From contig NW_024104362.1 in the NCBI RefSeq assembly GCF_003945595.2, positions 1,178,001 to 1,242,000 of the forward strand: a stretch of DNA of 64,000 bases, written 5' to 3'. The DNA is from Pipra filicauda. Lineage: Eukaryota; Chordata; Aves; Passeriformes; Pipridae. Positions 1 to 20,419 of this stretch are shown piece after piece. The translations under genes and the position numbers were made by a program. Below the pieces are notes generated by a model. It saw only the letters and a program-made list of their open reading frames with translations, made no database searches and was not told the origin of the DNA. Position 1 is the stretch's first letter. Each line of letters starts with the position of its first letter.

Positions 1-271
1 GTTCATATTCATCCTTAGAAAACTATCTTTGTGCTATATACTTTAAGACTTTCACTTAACTTCTTTATTTGGTAGAATTTATTAAAGATTTTCAAAATAA
101 ATTTGGGGAACTGTTGCTTTTCAAAGCTTGGAAAATCTTAACATGGGGTGAATAAGGAGTGCTAAGCATAATTTTTTAAAAAGTGAAATAACACATAAAT
201 ACTTTGATAATGGAATTCATGGTGACATTTGGGTGCTTACATTTGAATTGACCATCTTATTAGTGAGATCT
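1..271. other. AT-rich intronic DNA, nothing recognised
   Basis: No exon, RNA gene or repeat seen. It probably lies in a TAFA2 intron, because the coding exons found downstream lack their signal-peptide exon. Confidence 0.5.
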
Positions 272-512
272 ATGACCTACAAGAAAGATGGAGAAGGACT
301 TTTTATAGGAGAATGTAGTGACAGGACAAGGGGGAGTGGTTTCGAACTGAAGAGAGTAGGTTTAGATTAGATATTAGGAAAAAATTCTTTACTGTGAGGG
401 TGATAAGGAATTGGAACAGGTTGCCCAGAGAAGCTGTGGATGCCCCATTCCTGGAAGTGTTTAAGGCCAGATTGGATGGAGCTCTGAGCAATCTGGTCTA
501 GTAAAAGGTGTC
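272..512 (+). mobile_element. CR1 LINE 3' fragment, sense
   Basis: The segment shows the usual order of the avian CR1 3' end: a block around gacaaggggg (about 324), then ttagattagatattaggaa, ttctttactgtgaggg, and aggttgcccagagaagctgt, then aaggccagattggatgg. It stops just before the terminal octamer repeats, so it lacks the extreme 3' end as well as nearly all of the 5' portion. The frame is broken. This is a non-LTR retrotransposon relic with no function implied. Confidence 0.93.
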
Positions 513-3077
513 TTTAATTTTAGAAGCAAGATCACACATGAGATGTACGTTGCAATGGAAATATAGCGCAGGGACACAGCTGCACCCTTCTTCCGGAAAA
601 TTATGGTTGCCCTTGCCTGGGCTTCAGCTGTTGTCTCTGTATAGGCACCTAAAGTCCACTGAGGTGTTTGAGATATTTTCTAATAAGCATGAGAAGCCTG
701 AAAGCAGGCAGTTCAAAAGCACTACTGAATTTACCTCCCCACCTTGTTATACTAATCCTATTTCATAGAGACTTCCATACACAGTACTTTTCTTAAGCTG
801 CTAGTTAGGGTGAGGGTGTTTTGCCAGAGGGCCAATCAAACACGAGGAGGTAGAAAAACCCTTTCTTTTCTTTTTTTTTTCCTGATACATCCCTGAGAAC
901 ATGTTAATTTGTCATCTAGTACAATGTACCCTGGGACCATTTGGGTCAGCTGTAAAGAAAAGAAAATCAATAATGAGTCATCTAAGGAAACAGGGGAAAT
1001 ATATTCCCCATAACTGTGTAAACTACAGGCTTCTGAAGCCCTGAGACTGAGGAGGAATTGTATTCTGTCAAATGCTGAAGGTTGCTCTGAGACAAGTGCT
1101 ACTGCTTCTTACTGAGCCGAGGTATTTGGCAGAAGGCCCACAGAGAGCATATGAGAGAATAAAAAGTCTTTGTGCCAAATGTTCTTTTGAGTGCCTGAGA
1201 GCTGGATTGGTCTTTTTTCTCTGTGAAATCATATAATTAGTAATCTCAAGTCTCAGCCTGGTAATTTACAAAATGTCTGCACACTTTAATATATCATTTG
1301 CTTAACATGTTTGATAACAACCTCAGAGATACTGGGGCTTTTGACTTCTTGTGATATTTATAAACTGCGCCTTACCCTGGATGTTTCTCTACCAGCTCTA
1401 CACAAGCTCCTCTCGTGGATCATGTCAGCCTGCAGCTGCTAGAGAAGAAATGTGGGAAATGTGTTGCTTGCAAAAAGAAAAGTGGCTTCATTTCTGTCCC
1501 ATGAGGAAACACACAGCTTTGCTGCTGTCATCATCATCTCATCCGCTCTGCTGCCCAATGAACGGGGTGGCTGCAGTGGAGTGGTTTCACTCTGGGCACT
1601 TGCAGTTAGAGAGGGGAAAGACTCAGCAGGCAGCCTGCAGCCAGGGATTCCAACACCTGCTGATGACTGGGTTAATGTGAAGAAACCTCTTCTCTTCCAG
1701 TGAGTTGACATATAAAGAGCTGCAAAATCCTAAATGATCCCTGCTTGTGAACTTATCTCTGAAGTCTCTGGGGTTTTGTGAACCTAGAAATCATCTAATT
1801 TCAAAATTGAAAGCCAGACCTAGGGAGGGCTACACTCTAGGCTGAGGGGGGTCATGTGGAGAAGGAATTATCCTTCAAAAAACGAGTTGTGTTTTGAGTT
1901 CCTGTGTCTTTGGCTGAAAGTTTGGCATGAAGTAGTCATTTGTAACCCTTGCCATAAAAAGGCTCTGACTTTCGTGAGAGAGAGGAGATAAGCTTATTTA
2001 ATACTGGCTCACTCCTGCCAGAGGACTGATTGAATAAAATTAGTCTTGGTAAGGTTAGGAGAATAAAGTCAGATAACTGCAAGCTCTCCAGGTCCAAGAG
2101 ATCCTACATGAAGTACTTCATCTGTGGTTTTATGTTTGTTAAGATTGTGTGACCAGCTGGGACTGTGCCAGCCTGCTGCATTATTCTGTTGAGTCGTTTT
2201 GTCTCTCAGTGGAGATAACTCAATCCTTCAGTCCATTTCAGTGTGTAGATTTTGGTATGGCAATGTCTTGGGCTGGATGTCACAGGTTCATTAGTGAGCT
2301 TTTCTCAGGAGAATACTTACACTGTAGTTTTCCTTGATTTTTTCCAAAAGGGAAAATGTCTTCACACACAGATGGCTATAACTGATGACTGGCAGACAAG
2401 CTGATGGATGAGACTTTTCTTTGGCACTGTGCAGAATATTATGCTTGGCAATGTGACTGTGACAATCCATTCATTATCTTGGGTTTTAAAGGCTACCAGA
2501 GATGCTGTCTGCATAGTGTTGTCATATGAACTCTGTTCATCATCCTTCACCCAAGTGGACTAACTGGGTTAATTGCATACTAGAGGAGCTGGGCTAACAT
2601 CTGAAGAATAAACACTTACAACAATTATTCTTGTGATTTTAAAATGGTCCTCTCAGGATTGAAAACACCACAGTGAAGCCAAGAAGTCTGAGAGGAGCTG
2701 CAGTTAGCAACATTTTCTGTGTACGTGTTGCCCACAGGTGGCACTGCAAAAATTCCAAGCAGTCAGCTCTGATTTTTTTAACAATTCATCTAAGAACCTG
2801 TCTCAAGATGCAAGACATATCATGGTAAAAGAGAAATGAAAAGCAATGCTCTGCTTCTAACCTAAACTGATTTTCTACTGCTGCAAGTAGAGCATAGTCT
2901 ATCTGGACTTTTCAGTGCCCAAGGTGACCAAGTGACTTTTAATGACTATAGCTGAGTCTTGGAAACATGAATGCTGTAAATAAGACCTCAAAGACCTGTC
3001 AATGAGGTGTGTTTGTAGGGGTTTCAGAAATATTTGTATGGAAATATGATATGAAATATGATGAAGTTCCCTCTCAG
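513..3077. other. Intronic DNA without recognised features
   Basis: No convincing exon, RNA gene or named repeat. Two overlapping frames of 83-109 codons near 1351-1703 sit in a slightly GC-richer patch, but they have no recognisable domain or splice context and look like chance. Confidence 0.5.
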
Positions 3078-3373
3078 TCATCTCCTTTCAAGGCTGAACA
3101 GGCCCAACTCTCTCAGCCTGTGCTCCTAAGAGAGATGCTCCAACCCCTTATTTACGTTCTTAGCCCTCCGCTGGACCCACTCCAGGAGTTCCATGTCTTT
3201 CTTGTACTGAGGAGCCCAGAACTGGACTCAGCACTCCAGATGTGGCCTCACTAGGGCTGAGTAGAGGGGCAGGATCACCTCCCTCAAACTTCTGGCAGTG
3301 TCTTCCTAATGCACCCTGGGATACCATTGGCATTCCTGGCCTCAGAGGCACGCCACTGGCTCATAGACAGCTT
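3078..3373 (-). mobile_element. CR1 LINE fragment, antisense
   Basis: Read on the minus strand this matches the C-terminal reverse transcriptase to 3' UTR junction of CR1. On the + strand the landmarks are gaggagcccagaactggactc (about 3211), cactccagatgtggcctcac (3232) and gccactggctcatagac (3352). It is diverged, with several stops. Both ends are missing. Confidence 0.9.
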
Positions 3374-3384
3374 GTGTATATACA

Positions 3385-3480
3385 ATGTATGTAAGTATCT
3401 GAAGGGAGGTTATCAAAATGGTGGAGCCCCACTGTGGTCCCTTCCAACCTTACCCATCCTGTGATTTTGTGATTCTGTGA
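3385..3480 (+). mobile_element. CR1 LINE 3' terminal fragment, sense, internally deleted
   Basis: A short CR1 piece in the opposite orientation to its neighbour. It has the block tatctgaagggaggttatca, then jumps to ggtcccttccaacctta and the terminal repeats gtgattttgtgattctgtga. The normal intervening few hundred bases are absent, so the copy is internally deleted but retains the true 3' end. Confidence 0.85.
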
Positions 3481-3875
3481 TAGTGTAGAATAAGACAACA
3501 CAAAGTTGGCAGTTTTTTCCTGCTGATTCTATAGTACGACTCCATGTGTAATCTGAAAATAAAGCAACATGAGTGCCTTTGCTGACATGCACCACAACTG
3601 TGTCATGCCTCATTGTCACCACTGAGGACATAGGAATTACTGCTGTGTCTGTAATTGATTTTTCGGTTCACTGGCCAAACAGGGGAAAAACTGACCAAGC
3701 AAAGAGAAAAATACCAAATAAGTTTTTAAAAAATAGAAGAACACCTTTGTTTTGATAATTTTCACAATTTTAAAAATCTCTTATTTTTTTGAAAACAATT
3801 AAAAATATGTAACAAAATAAAATTAAAAAAATATGTGGAAACAATTCTTTTCCTGCCCTCTGTGTGAGAATACTT
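3481..3875. other. AT-rich intronic DNA
   Basis: Includes an A/T-rich run at about 3720-3840. No recognised feature. Confidence 0.5.
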
Positions 3876-3899
3876 ACTTTTAGGTTCAATGTGTTATCA

Positions 3900-4010
3900 A
3901 ATCAAGGAAAAAAAGAAAACATATAGTTAGAAGCATGATATAGATTTTGGCCAAAGAGAGGCCATGTTCAGAGTCTATGAAACAGCACATTTATATTTTG
4001 CACTGTCCCA
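3900..4010 (+). repeat. Unclassified dispersed repeat, copy 1 (inverted partner at 33606-33715)
   Basis: The roughly 110 bases containing tagttagaagcatgatatag, ccaaagagaggccat and cagcacatttatattttgca reappear as the reverse complement at 33606-33715, with only scattered differences. The block abuts the minus-strand CR1 remnant that starts at about 4010. I do not recognise the family; an old interspersed element is the likeliest explanation. Confidence 0.8.
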
Positions 4011-4825
4011 CAATGATATCCACATTATTTGTTTACCCCCTTGATTCTTACCCCGAGGCTCTCAATGGTGCCATTGCAAGCTGTGAGCACCATACATTCT
4101 AACCCTTCTGTTACAGTGCCACCCCTCTGCCTCTTCTGCCCTGCCTAAACCTCCTGAAGAGCCTGTAACCATCCAACAGGGCACTTCAGTCACAGGTCTC
4201 ATCCCACCAGGTTTCAATTATGCCAGTGATGTGAAATCTCTGGGACTAGACCAAAGCTTTGAGTTCCTCTTGTTTGTTCCTCATGCTGTGTGCATTGGTG
4301 TACACACATTTCAGGAGTGGTACATTGTAACCAGCATCTTGTGAAGCAGATTGAGGGATCCCATGGAATGATCCTTGAATGCTCATCTCCTCAAGTTTTG
4401 GCACACTGCCCCATCACTCATCATTGACTAGCCTGATTTTGTTCCTTTCCCTCTTCCAAGCTAGTTTAAAGCTCTACCAATGAGCCCTGCTAGCTCCCCT
4501 GCTAGAACTCTTTCCCCCTTCTGAGATAGGTGCATCCTGTCAAGTGTCAGTAGACCAGGTGTTTAGTAGATCATCGCATGGTCAAAAAACCCAAAATTTT
4601 TCTGAGTACACCAACTTCAGAGTCACTCTGATGGATCTGCCTAGTCCTATCAATATTATTCCTTGTTATGGGAAAGATTGAGAAAATCACTACCTGTGCT
4701 CCTGATCCCTCAACCAATCATCCCAGGGCCCTGAAGTCTCTTTTGATTGCCCTCAAACTTCTGTTTGTTATTTTGTCACTACCAGTTTGAACAACCAAAA
4801 GGAGATAGTAATCAGAGGTTTACAT
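4010..4825 (-). mobile_element. CR1 LINE, antisense: end of ORF1 (esterase) and start of ORF2 (endonuclease)
   Basis: This piece comes from the rarely retained 5' half of a CR1. On the minus strand, starting near 4825, it reads DYYLLLV.QTGSD, the esterase-like ORF1 region. The esterase C-terminus follows with MHLSQKGKRVLAGELAGLI (about 4455-4535), including the HL of its catalytic histidine motif. After a stop, the ORF2 start reads LKCVYTNAHSMRNKQEELKA, then IIETWWDE (about 4198-4220), which carries the catalytic glutamate motif of the APE-type endonuclease. In-frame stops and frameshifts show it is dead. Most CR1 copies in this window are 3' ends, so this one must be a fragment of a longer insertion. 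Confidence 0.85.
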
Positions 4826-5719
4826 GAATAAAGATTGCTTATGTACCTACTTTGAAAAACTCTGAGTCACTATAGTGTTTCAAGTGGGACATCTTCCTGA
4901 TCATAACCCGGATGAAGGTTAAAGGTCAAAGTTCATAAAATATTAGATGTAATATGGATTGAAAGCCATGGTTAAGTGTAATATCCATTGTTTATTGCTT
5001 ATTTGTTGCTTCTTGTTTCTACTATAGATTCATTTTTGTAAAAAGCTTTAAAAACCACACAGACACAAGCAAAGAAAGCTTTGCACATTTTACATAGTCT
5101 TTGTGACCTCAGAGGAACTACCCGAAATAGAATAAAATAAGATGCATTTATTTCATGTAAGAGTGCAGAGCTGTATTGCCTGTAAGCTGATATAGGAACT
5201 GGTTTCTGCAGGAGTTAATCATGTATCTGTGGCTGCCCACTCCTTCTGCTTCCCTGTGGCTGAAGCTGCTTCTCACTGGTCTCTGCACCCAGTTGTAGGA
5301 GTTAAACTGGTAGAGAACTAACCCTGCAAAAAAGGGGATGTTTTCCTGCCAGTCTAAATCCTTGACTTACCATCTTCACTATCAAAAGACAATGCTCGTG
5401 CAAGCAAGGGATGAAAGAGTCCAGGACAAGAGACAAGGGATCTTCTTTTTCTTCCAGTAGCTGTTAGTCATTAGATGGGTTTAGATGTATCACAAGCTGT
5501 GCCAGTGTCTTTGATAATAGAGCCTTTTAGATTTTTTTTTTTCACTGTCTGTATGTGGTTACTGTAATGATGGGGAACCTGAGCACAGAAACAGCCTGTA
5601 ACTTTATTTCACCTAGTCCATGGCAATATGATTTCTTCCTCCTTGTTAATGAGCAGTGTATGTGTTAATGCATGACCTGTGCAACTTTCAGGAAAGAAAA
5701 GATTCAAAAGGCCAAGCAG
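4826..5719. other. Intronic DNA, nothing recognised
   Basis: No exon, RNA gene or named repeat found. Confidence 0.5.
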
Positions 5720-6577
5720 ATAGAATCATAGAATGATAGAATCAACCGGGTTAGAAAAGAGCTCTGAGATCATCAAGTCCAACCCTTGATCCAACACCAC
5801 TGCGGTTACTAGACCATGGCACAAAGTGCCACATCCAGTCTCATCTTAAAAACCTCCAGGGACGGAGAATCCACCACTTCCCTGGGCAGCCCATTCCAAT
5901 GCCTGATTATTCTCTCTAAAAAATTTCTTCCTAATATCCAGCCTAACTTCCCCTGGCACAGCTTAAGATCGTGCCCTCTTGTCCTACTGCTGGTTGCCTG
6001 GGAGAAGAGACTGACCCCCACCTGGCTACAACCTCCTTTCAGGGGGTTGTAGAAAGTAGTGATGAGGTCTCCCTGAGCCTCCTCTTCTCCAGGCTAAACA
6101 ACCCCAGCTCCCTCAGCCTCTCCTCATAGGACTTGTGCTCAAGTCCCTTCACCAGCCTTGTTGCTCTTCTCTGGACCTGCTCCAGCACCTCAATATCTTT
6201 CCTGAACTGAGGGGCCCAGAACTGGACACAGCACTCCAGGTGTGGCCTCACCAGCATTGAGTACAGGGGAAGAATCACTTCCCTGGTCCTACTGGCCACA
6301 CTGTTCCTGATCCAGGCCAGGTTGCCATTGGCCTTCTTGGCCACCTGGGCACACTGCTGGCTCATGTTCAGCTTCCTGTCAATCCAAACTCCCAGGTCCC
6401 TTTCTGCCTGACTGCTCTCCAGCCACTCTGTCCCCAGCCTGTAGCACTGCAGGGGGTTGTTGTGGCCAAAGTGCAGGACCCGACCTTGTTGAACCTCATC
6501 CCGTTGGAATCAGACCATCTCTCCTGCTTGTCCAGGTCCCTCTGAAGAGCCTGATGGGTGTCAGAATTGAACATCAA
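5720..6577 (-). mobile_element. CR1 LINE, antisense, with 3' terminus and C-terminal reverse transcriptase remnant
   Basis: This is the best-preserved CR1 3' end in the window. The element's 3' terminus is at about 5720-5745, with the octamer-type repeats tagaatcatagaatgatagaat. Going up in coordinate come the 3' UTR, then minus-strand coding remnants: GLPREVVDSPSLEVFK (within 5809-6021) and [19 protein letters not shown] and [15 protein letters not shown] (within 6039-6365). These are the typical C-terminal end of CR1 reverse transcriptase. A further remnant in another frame (6368-6577) includes RFNK. The frames are shifted relative to each other, so no functional protein can be made. It is 5' truncated, as is usual for CR1. 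Confidence 0.96.
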
Positions 6578-15448
<8,871 letters not shown>

Positions 15449-15703
15449 GTGTAGAATAGACTATTTCAGTTGAAAGGAACCTACAGTGATCATCTAATCC
15501 AACTACCTGACCAATTCAGGGCTAACCAAATTAAGGCATGTCAATAGGGGCATTGTCCGAGTGCCTCTTCAACAACTGACAAGCTTGGGGTATTGGCCAC
15601 CTCTCTAGGAAGCCTGTTCCAATGTTTGACCATCCTTTCAGTAAAGAAAAGCTTCCTTACGTTCAATCTAAACCTTCCCTGGTGCATCTTTGAACCACTG
15701 TGC
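15449..15703 (-). mobile_element. CR1 LINE 3' fragment, antisense
   Basis: On the + strand it reads tttcagttgaaaggaaccta, then catctaatccaactacctgac, ctctctaggaagcctgttcc and cttccctggtgcatctttgaa, the standard antisense order of a CR1 3' UTR. Diverged, with no coding part. Confidence 0.93.
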
Positions 15704-18700
15704 AGTAATGAAATGGTACCTTGTCTTCAAGCTTTTAGCTTGATTTGGTAGAACTGCCTGTGGAACGAGGCATAGTTTTAATACTAAGCACTAAGTTCTG
15801 ATTAAAATATATGGAGTGGAATTTACTGGACTTTGCTTGGGTTAGGACTCTAGAGTGAGATAACTAGCCCAAGGTCTTGACTGTCTTTTTAGTATTGAGA
15901 ATTGTTCAATTCCAGAAACCAATTAATTTTGTTCTAAGATAAGTCAGATGAATTATCTTCTGGAGGTGCTTGTGTCTCTCAAGTAACCTAGAAGAAAGCT
16001 ACGATGACTAGATTAGCCCCTAACATTTAGATACTTAATGCTGAATAGGAAGCAGCTGGCTTAAAGAACTTACTCTCTTTGATGTGGTCCTCAGTAGGAA
16101 GATGATCATAAAAATACCTTCATTCTTTGTCAGTTTGGGAAGCTTTGGATTTTGACCACTATCAAATGCAATATAACATTTTCAAAGTTTCAAGAATGTT
16201 CATATTCTGATGATACACAACTGTGAGCTAAACTGGTGAATCATACTATGATGAGCAACATGTCCAGTATATACTATTCAGTAAAAGCTGGCAACAGTGC
16301 ATGTTCTTTTAGCACTGACTTGTTGGTATAATACAAACACTAATACTAATACTATAAATTAACAACAAAAAAAAGTCAGATACATAGCAGGTATTGATTA
16401 TTAACCTCTGAAAATCTCTAGAAAGTGAGCAGTGTTTTCCTCTAGACAAGTGAAAGAAGTATTTTCAGCTGGGTCACAAAGGGCAGTTTTTGGAAATGAG
16501 CAGCTAACTACTGGAATAGCTGAGCACCCATACTTTTAGAATGGGCTGAAGGAACTGCAATTGTCACTCTGAAAACTAGCTAATATTTTTAACATGTGGA
16601 GAAAAGCATACAGAACAGAAAGAAATCAATATCTAATATATTACTATGTAACTATATGGTAAACCAATATTAGCAATAGAGTACTGCACTAAAATAAAAT
16701 AAATATTACAAGGGCAGAGAGAAATAAAAGAGAAATATTACAGAGCCAAAAATAAATCCATATTGAATGTATTTATTCACATGCCAAATCCAAATCTGCT
16801 TTCCAAATCAATACTGGAGATAGATGACTAATGTGAAATGAACAGAAATATTGCCAGCATGGTGAGAAACCCATACTGAGAGTGTTTATCTACATTCAAA
16901 AACAATATTGGAGAAAGCCTGAAGCCAGTTATTTGTAATATTCTAATTTATTTAATTTTACATTATGGCTTCCAGAGTTTAAAAGAAAGTAAAAATTGAA
17001 TATCGTCCTTGGAAGAAGAGAAAGTGTACCATCCAAGCACACCAACTGGCTGCACATGAAGCCAAATTGTGTTCAGTATGTTCATCCCACTGCTCTCAAT
17101 CAATGTAATTTCATTGCTATCTATAAATACTGCTTCCATTTTTACCCTATCTCTTCTTTCTCACTTGCAGATGCTGGGTTGTTTCTAAATTAATTACAGC
17201 TGGTGACAGAAGAGGAACTAATTTTATTTATGTTTCAATTTATAAAATATGCTGTTCATAATCCTTTCAGCATAAGGAATGAAAGGACCTCTGTTAGGTA
17301 CCTTTACATAGTAATGCTTTTCATTGGGCTTCTCAGAGTCCCGATATCAAAAGGCAGCATTAAGTGGTGACTCAACTACCACCGGTGCTGTCATAACTGA
17401 TGCTTGAGAAAGACAACGTAATACAAGAGAGCTAAAGTATGTCCCTAGATATGAGAAGAAACTGGCATTTTTCTTGTAACTGAGCCTGACCTAGTGTTGG
17501 CAATGCAGCTTAGTTGTTGATCTGTACTTCTACAGATGAGGAACACATGCATAGGCTCTTTAAGCAGAAGCAGAGGGGAAGAAAATGGAAGAAGTATTAA
17601 TTTTTTTCTGCCAAAGATGAAAAGAAATATCACCGTTGTGGTAGCTTCTTCCCTCATGTCTGTTCTTCTTCCTCCTCCAGGCTTTTCAGAAACAGCAGTA
17701 GTAATAATATGTAATTGGAAAAAACAGAAATTCATCATACAAATGTCATGTATAGGTTACTCCAGAGTGTTTCTGATAGGCTGGATGTATGGTAGTTGTG
17801 GTCAGTTAGTGCTAATAAGGCAGCATATGACATGTTTTACAGTGTAAAATTGCTACTAACTTACATCACATGAAAGTTTGCCTTTTGTTTTGACTGCTGT
17901 GAAATGTGAAATACAGGATGAATCAATGATCTGCCATGTGTTAGGTACAGGAAGTACTTTCCCTAATATTATTTAAGGGGGTGTATATATCAATGAAGAA
18001 ACCACCTCACTGTAAAACTGCTCTGTTTCCCTGTCTCACTTCAGAGCCTCTGTCTATAGACTCCTCACCTCCTATCTTAATTTCAGATGAAGATTTATAG
18101 GACTAATGCACATATATACAGTGACCAGCAATACCTTGTGGTTCATGAAAATTATGTGATTACAATATGAGTGAGTACACAGACTGTAGCAAAATATTAC
18201 CCATGGAAAAGAGTGATTGCACTTGTGACAGCCTCTTTGTGTATCTCTTTCCATGGTATGGTAACTCTTTCCAGGCCTTTGGCTAATCTATCATTAGGAG
18301 AAGTTTGCAGCTGTTGCAGCATGTTTCTCATTGCTAACTCAGAGACCCACTGTATCTAATCTGTCATTAAAATAGCAGTAAGTTGTATCTACACATTTTC
18401 TAAGAATACATACAAGTTTTAGGGGGCAAATGAGCTGGTAATAGAAACATGAGGATATTTTCTAGGATCGAGCTAGATTTTGTATTAATCAGTAATTATT
18501 GGTTTGATCTAGCATCACAGTTCTTTCATTTTGAAGCTTCATATTTTTTTAGGGCACGTAAACACTAATCTTTTGATGAAAATAGTTAGCATACCAGCGA
18601 ACACATGTCACGAGGAATCATCAGTATTCAGGGCAATGCAATTCACCGATTTTCCTAAAAATAGCCTTCATATACCAAATTTGCTTCTTTAATGTTGGTA

Positions 18701-20419
18701 TGCCTAGTTTTATCCTATGAAAAGTCGCAAGTCTATATTTGACAGGAGTCTAGGCCTACAGCTTGATGATGTTCATTTTTACAGTCACAGAAATCTAGAC
18801 AAGTCATGGTCCTTTCCCCAAAAGCAAATATACTCTAAAATACTCACAAAAGACTAGTTATGGTATAAAGAATTATAGGAATTAGTGTTGTGATGTGAAA
18901 TGTTATAAGCAAAGTCAGAGACTGAAAGGTCAGTAAAACTTGTTGGGTAGGTGAAGATAATCCAAACATTCAACTCCCAAGACATTTTCAGTCTCAAATT
19001 TTGTTTAGTTCTGTTCTGATTTTGAGTCTTTTGGATACTGAAATTGAGAACAAAAGTGAGGAACATCTAAAGAGAGAATGGGTTAAAGGCAATAGTCATT
19101 GATACAGCTCTTTTGGAAAGAGGGAGACTGATGATACATTGCCTTGCTAATCTCCCTGTGAGAGGGGAGTCTTGCCTCTGGCTACGCAGAAAAGGTAATC
19201 TAAATTTTTTGTGAGTAGAGATACTGTACAAATCATGAGAAACGAAATCTTCTGCAATCCCTTCATCACGCTTGCCGTGTGATACTCTAATTTATACATT
19301 TTTATTGTGGAATAGGTTGTCCTAAGGTAAGACTGTATCTAGGATCCACTGTAAAGCATCCTTTTATCATCTGCGGAACCTGAACATTGATAGAATTACT
19401 CTGAAATAATGGGAAAATATTTCTGCAATATTTAAAGAAAAATGCAAATAGATTTCAGTTACATGTCATTAATTAATAATCAGTGATTTTTGCAAATATT
19501 ACTTCCATGTGTGAACCCTACAATTCACCTGTCTAGCCGAGAGGTTTTCTGCCTTTGTCCCAAAAGATTCAACTTGTGATTTATTTTTCTTATTCTTTTT
19601 TCCCCCTTGTCCTTTGCTGGCGTATTTGAGACATTGGCTTCATGTCTGAAGAATAATTTTGTGCCTCTGATGGAAAATAAAAATGAGTTCTTAAGGCTGT
19701 TTGTTAATGACTGGTTTTCTGCACTTCTCCATGAAGTTCTGCTTTTCCAGCGTCCTGACACCAAAATCAAAGACGTTTCCACTCATTTGCAGCTTCATTC
19801 TGCCAGTCCCTTTGACATTCACAGCTGCGCAAGAGCTCTTTGAATATCTAGTAGTCCTTTTAAATTTTCTTGGAAAATTGTCAGTTTCCACTACATCAGG
19901 AATTACCATACAGAAAGATGATATTCATATGCCAGTATTGTGTGAGTCATGCTGACATGCTCTAAAACTAGTGCTTCTTCCCTGTGTCACCCTCCTTTGT
20001 AGTCTGTAGGGGCTTCTTTGTATCATTTCTGCAAGTCAGAATGATACATTACACCTCAGAGGGAAAGGGGTGTTCTGAAACCTCACGTCATCTGCTGCCT
20101 AAATAGCTGCAGGCAGAACTCTTGCCTTTTTCCCTGGGTATTTGGCACAGGCTTCAGAAACTCTGCATCACTGCTTAGTTGTAGAACTGATAGGAGGGAG
20201 TGCAAAAGTGGTCCCCAATTGTTCAAAATGTAATACCTTCAATTCTCCAAAATAACATATTTTCTTGAGGTATTTCCTTATTCATTAGGACTGATTATAG
20301 AAAATATCAAAACCCCCGCCCTGCCACAGCTCTGCTTTTCTGCCTTCTAATAGGGAAGGAAAAGGATAATAATCAATATGGAGAGTCAGCCATACAGAGC
20401 ATTCTGAGCATACACAGTG
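15704..20419. other. TAFA2 intron, nothing recognised
   Basis: AT-rich sequence with no exon, RNA gene or named repeat that I can support. Confidence 0.5.
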
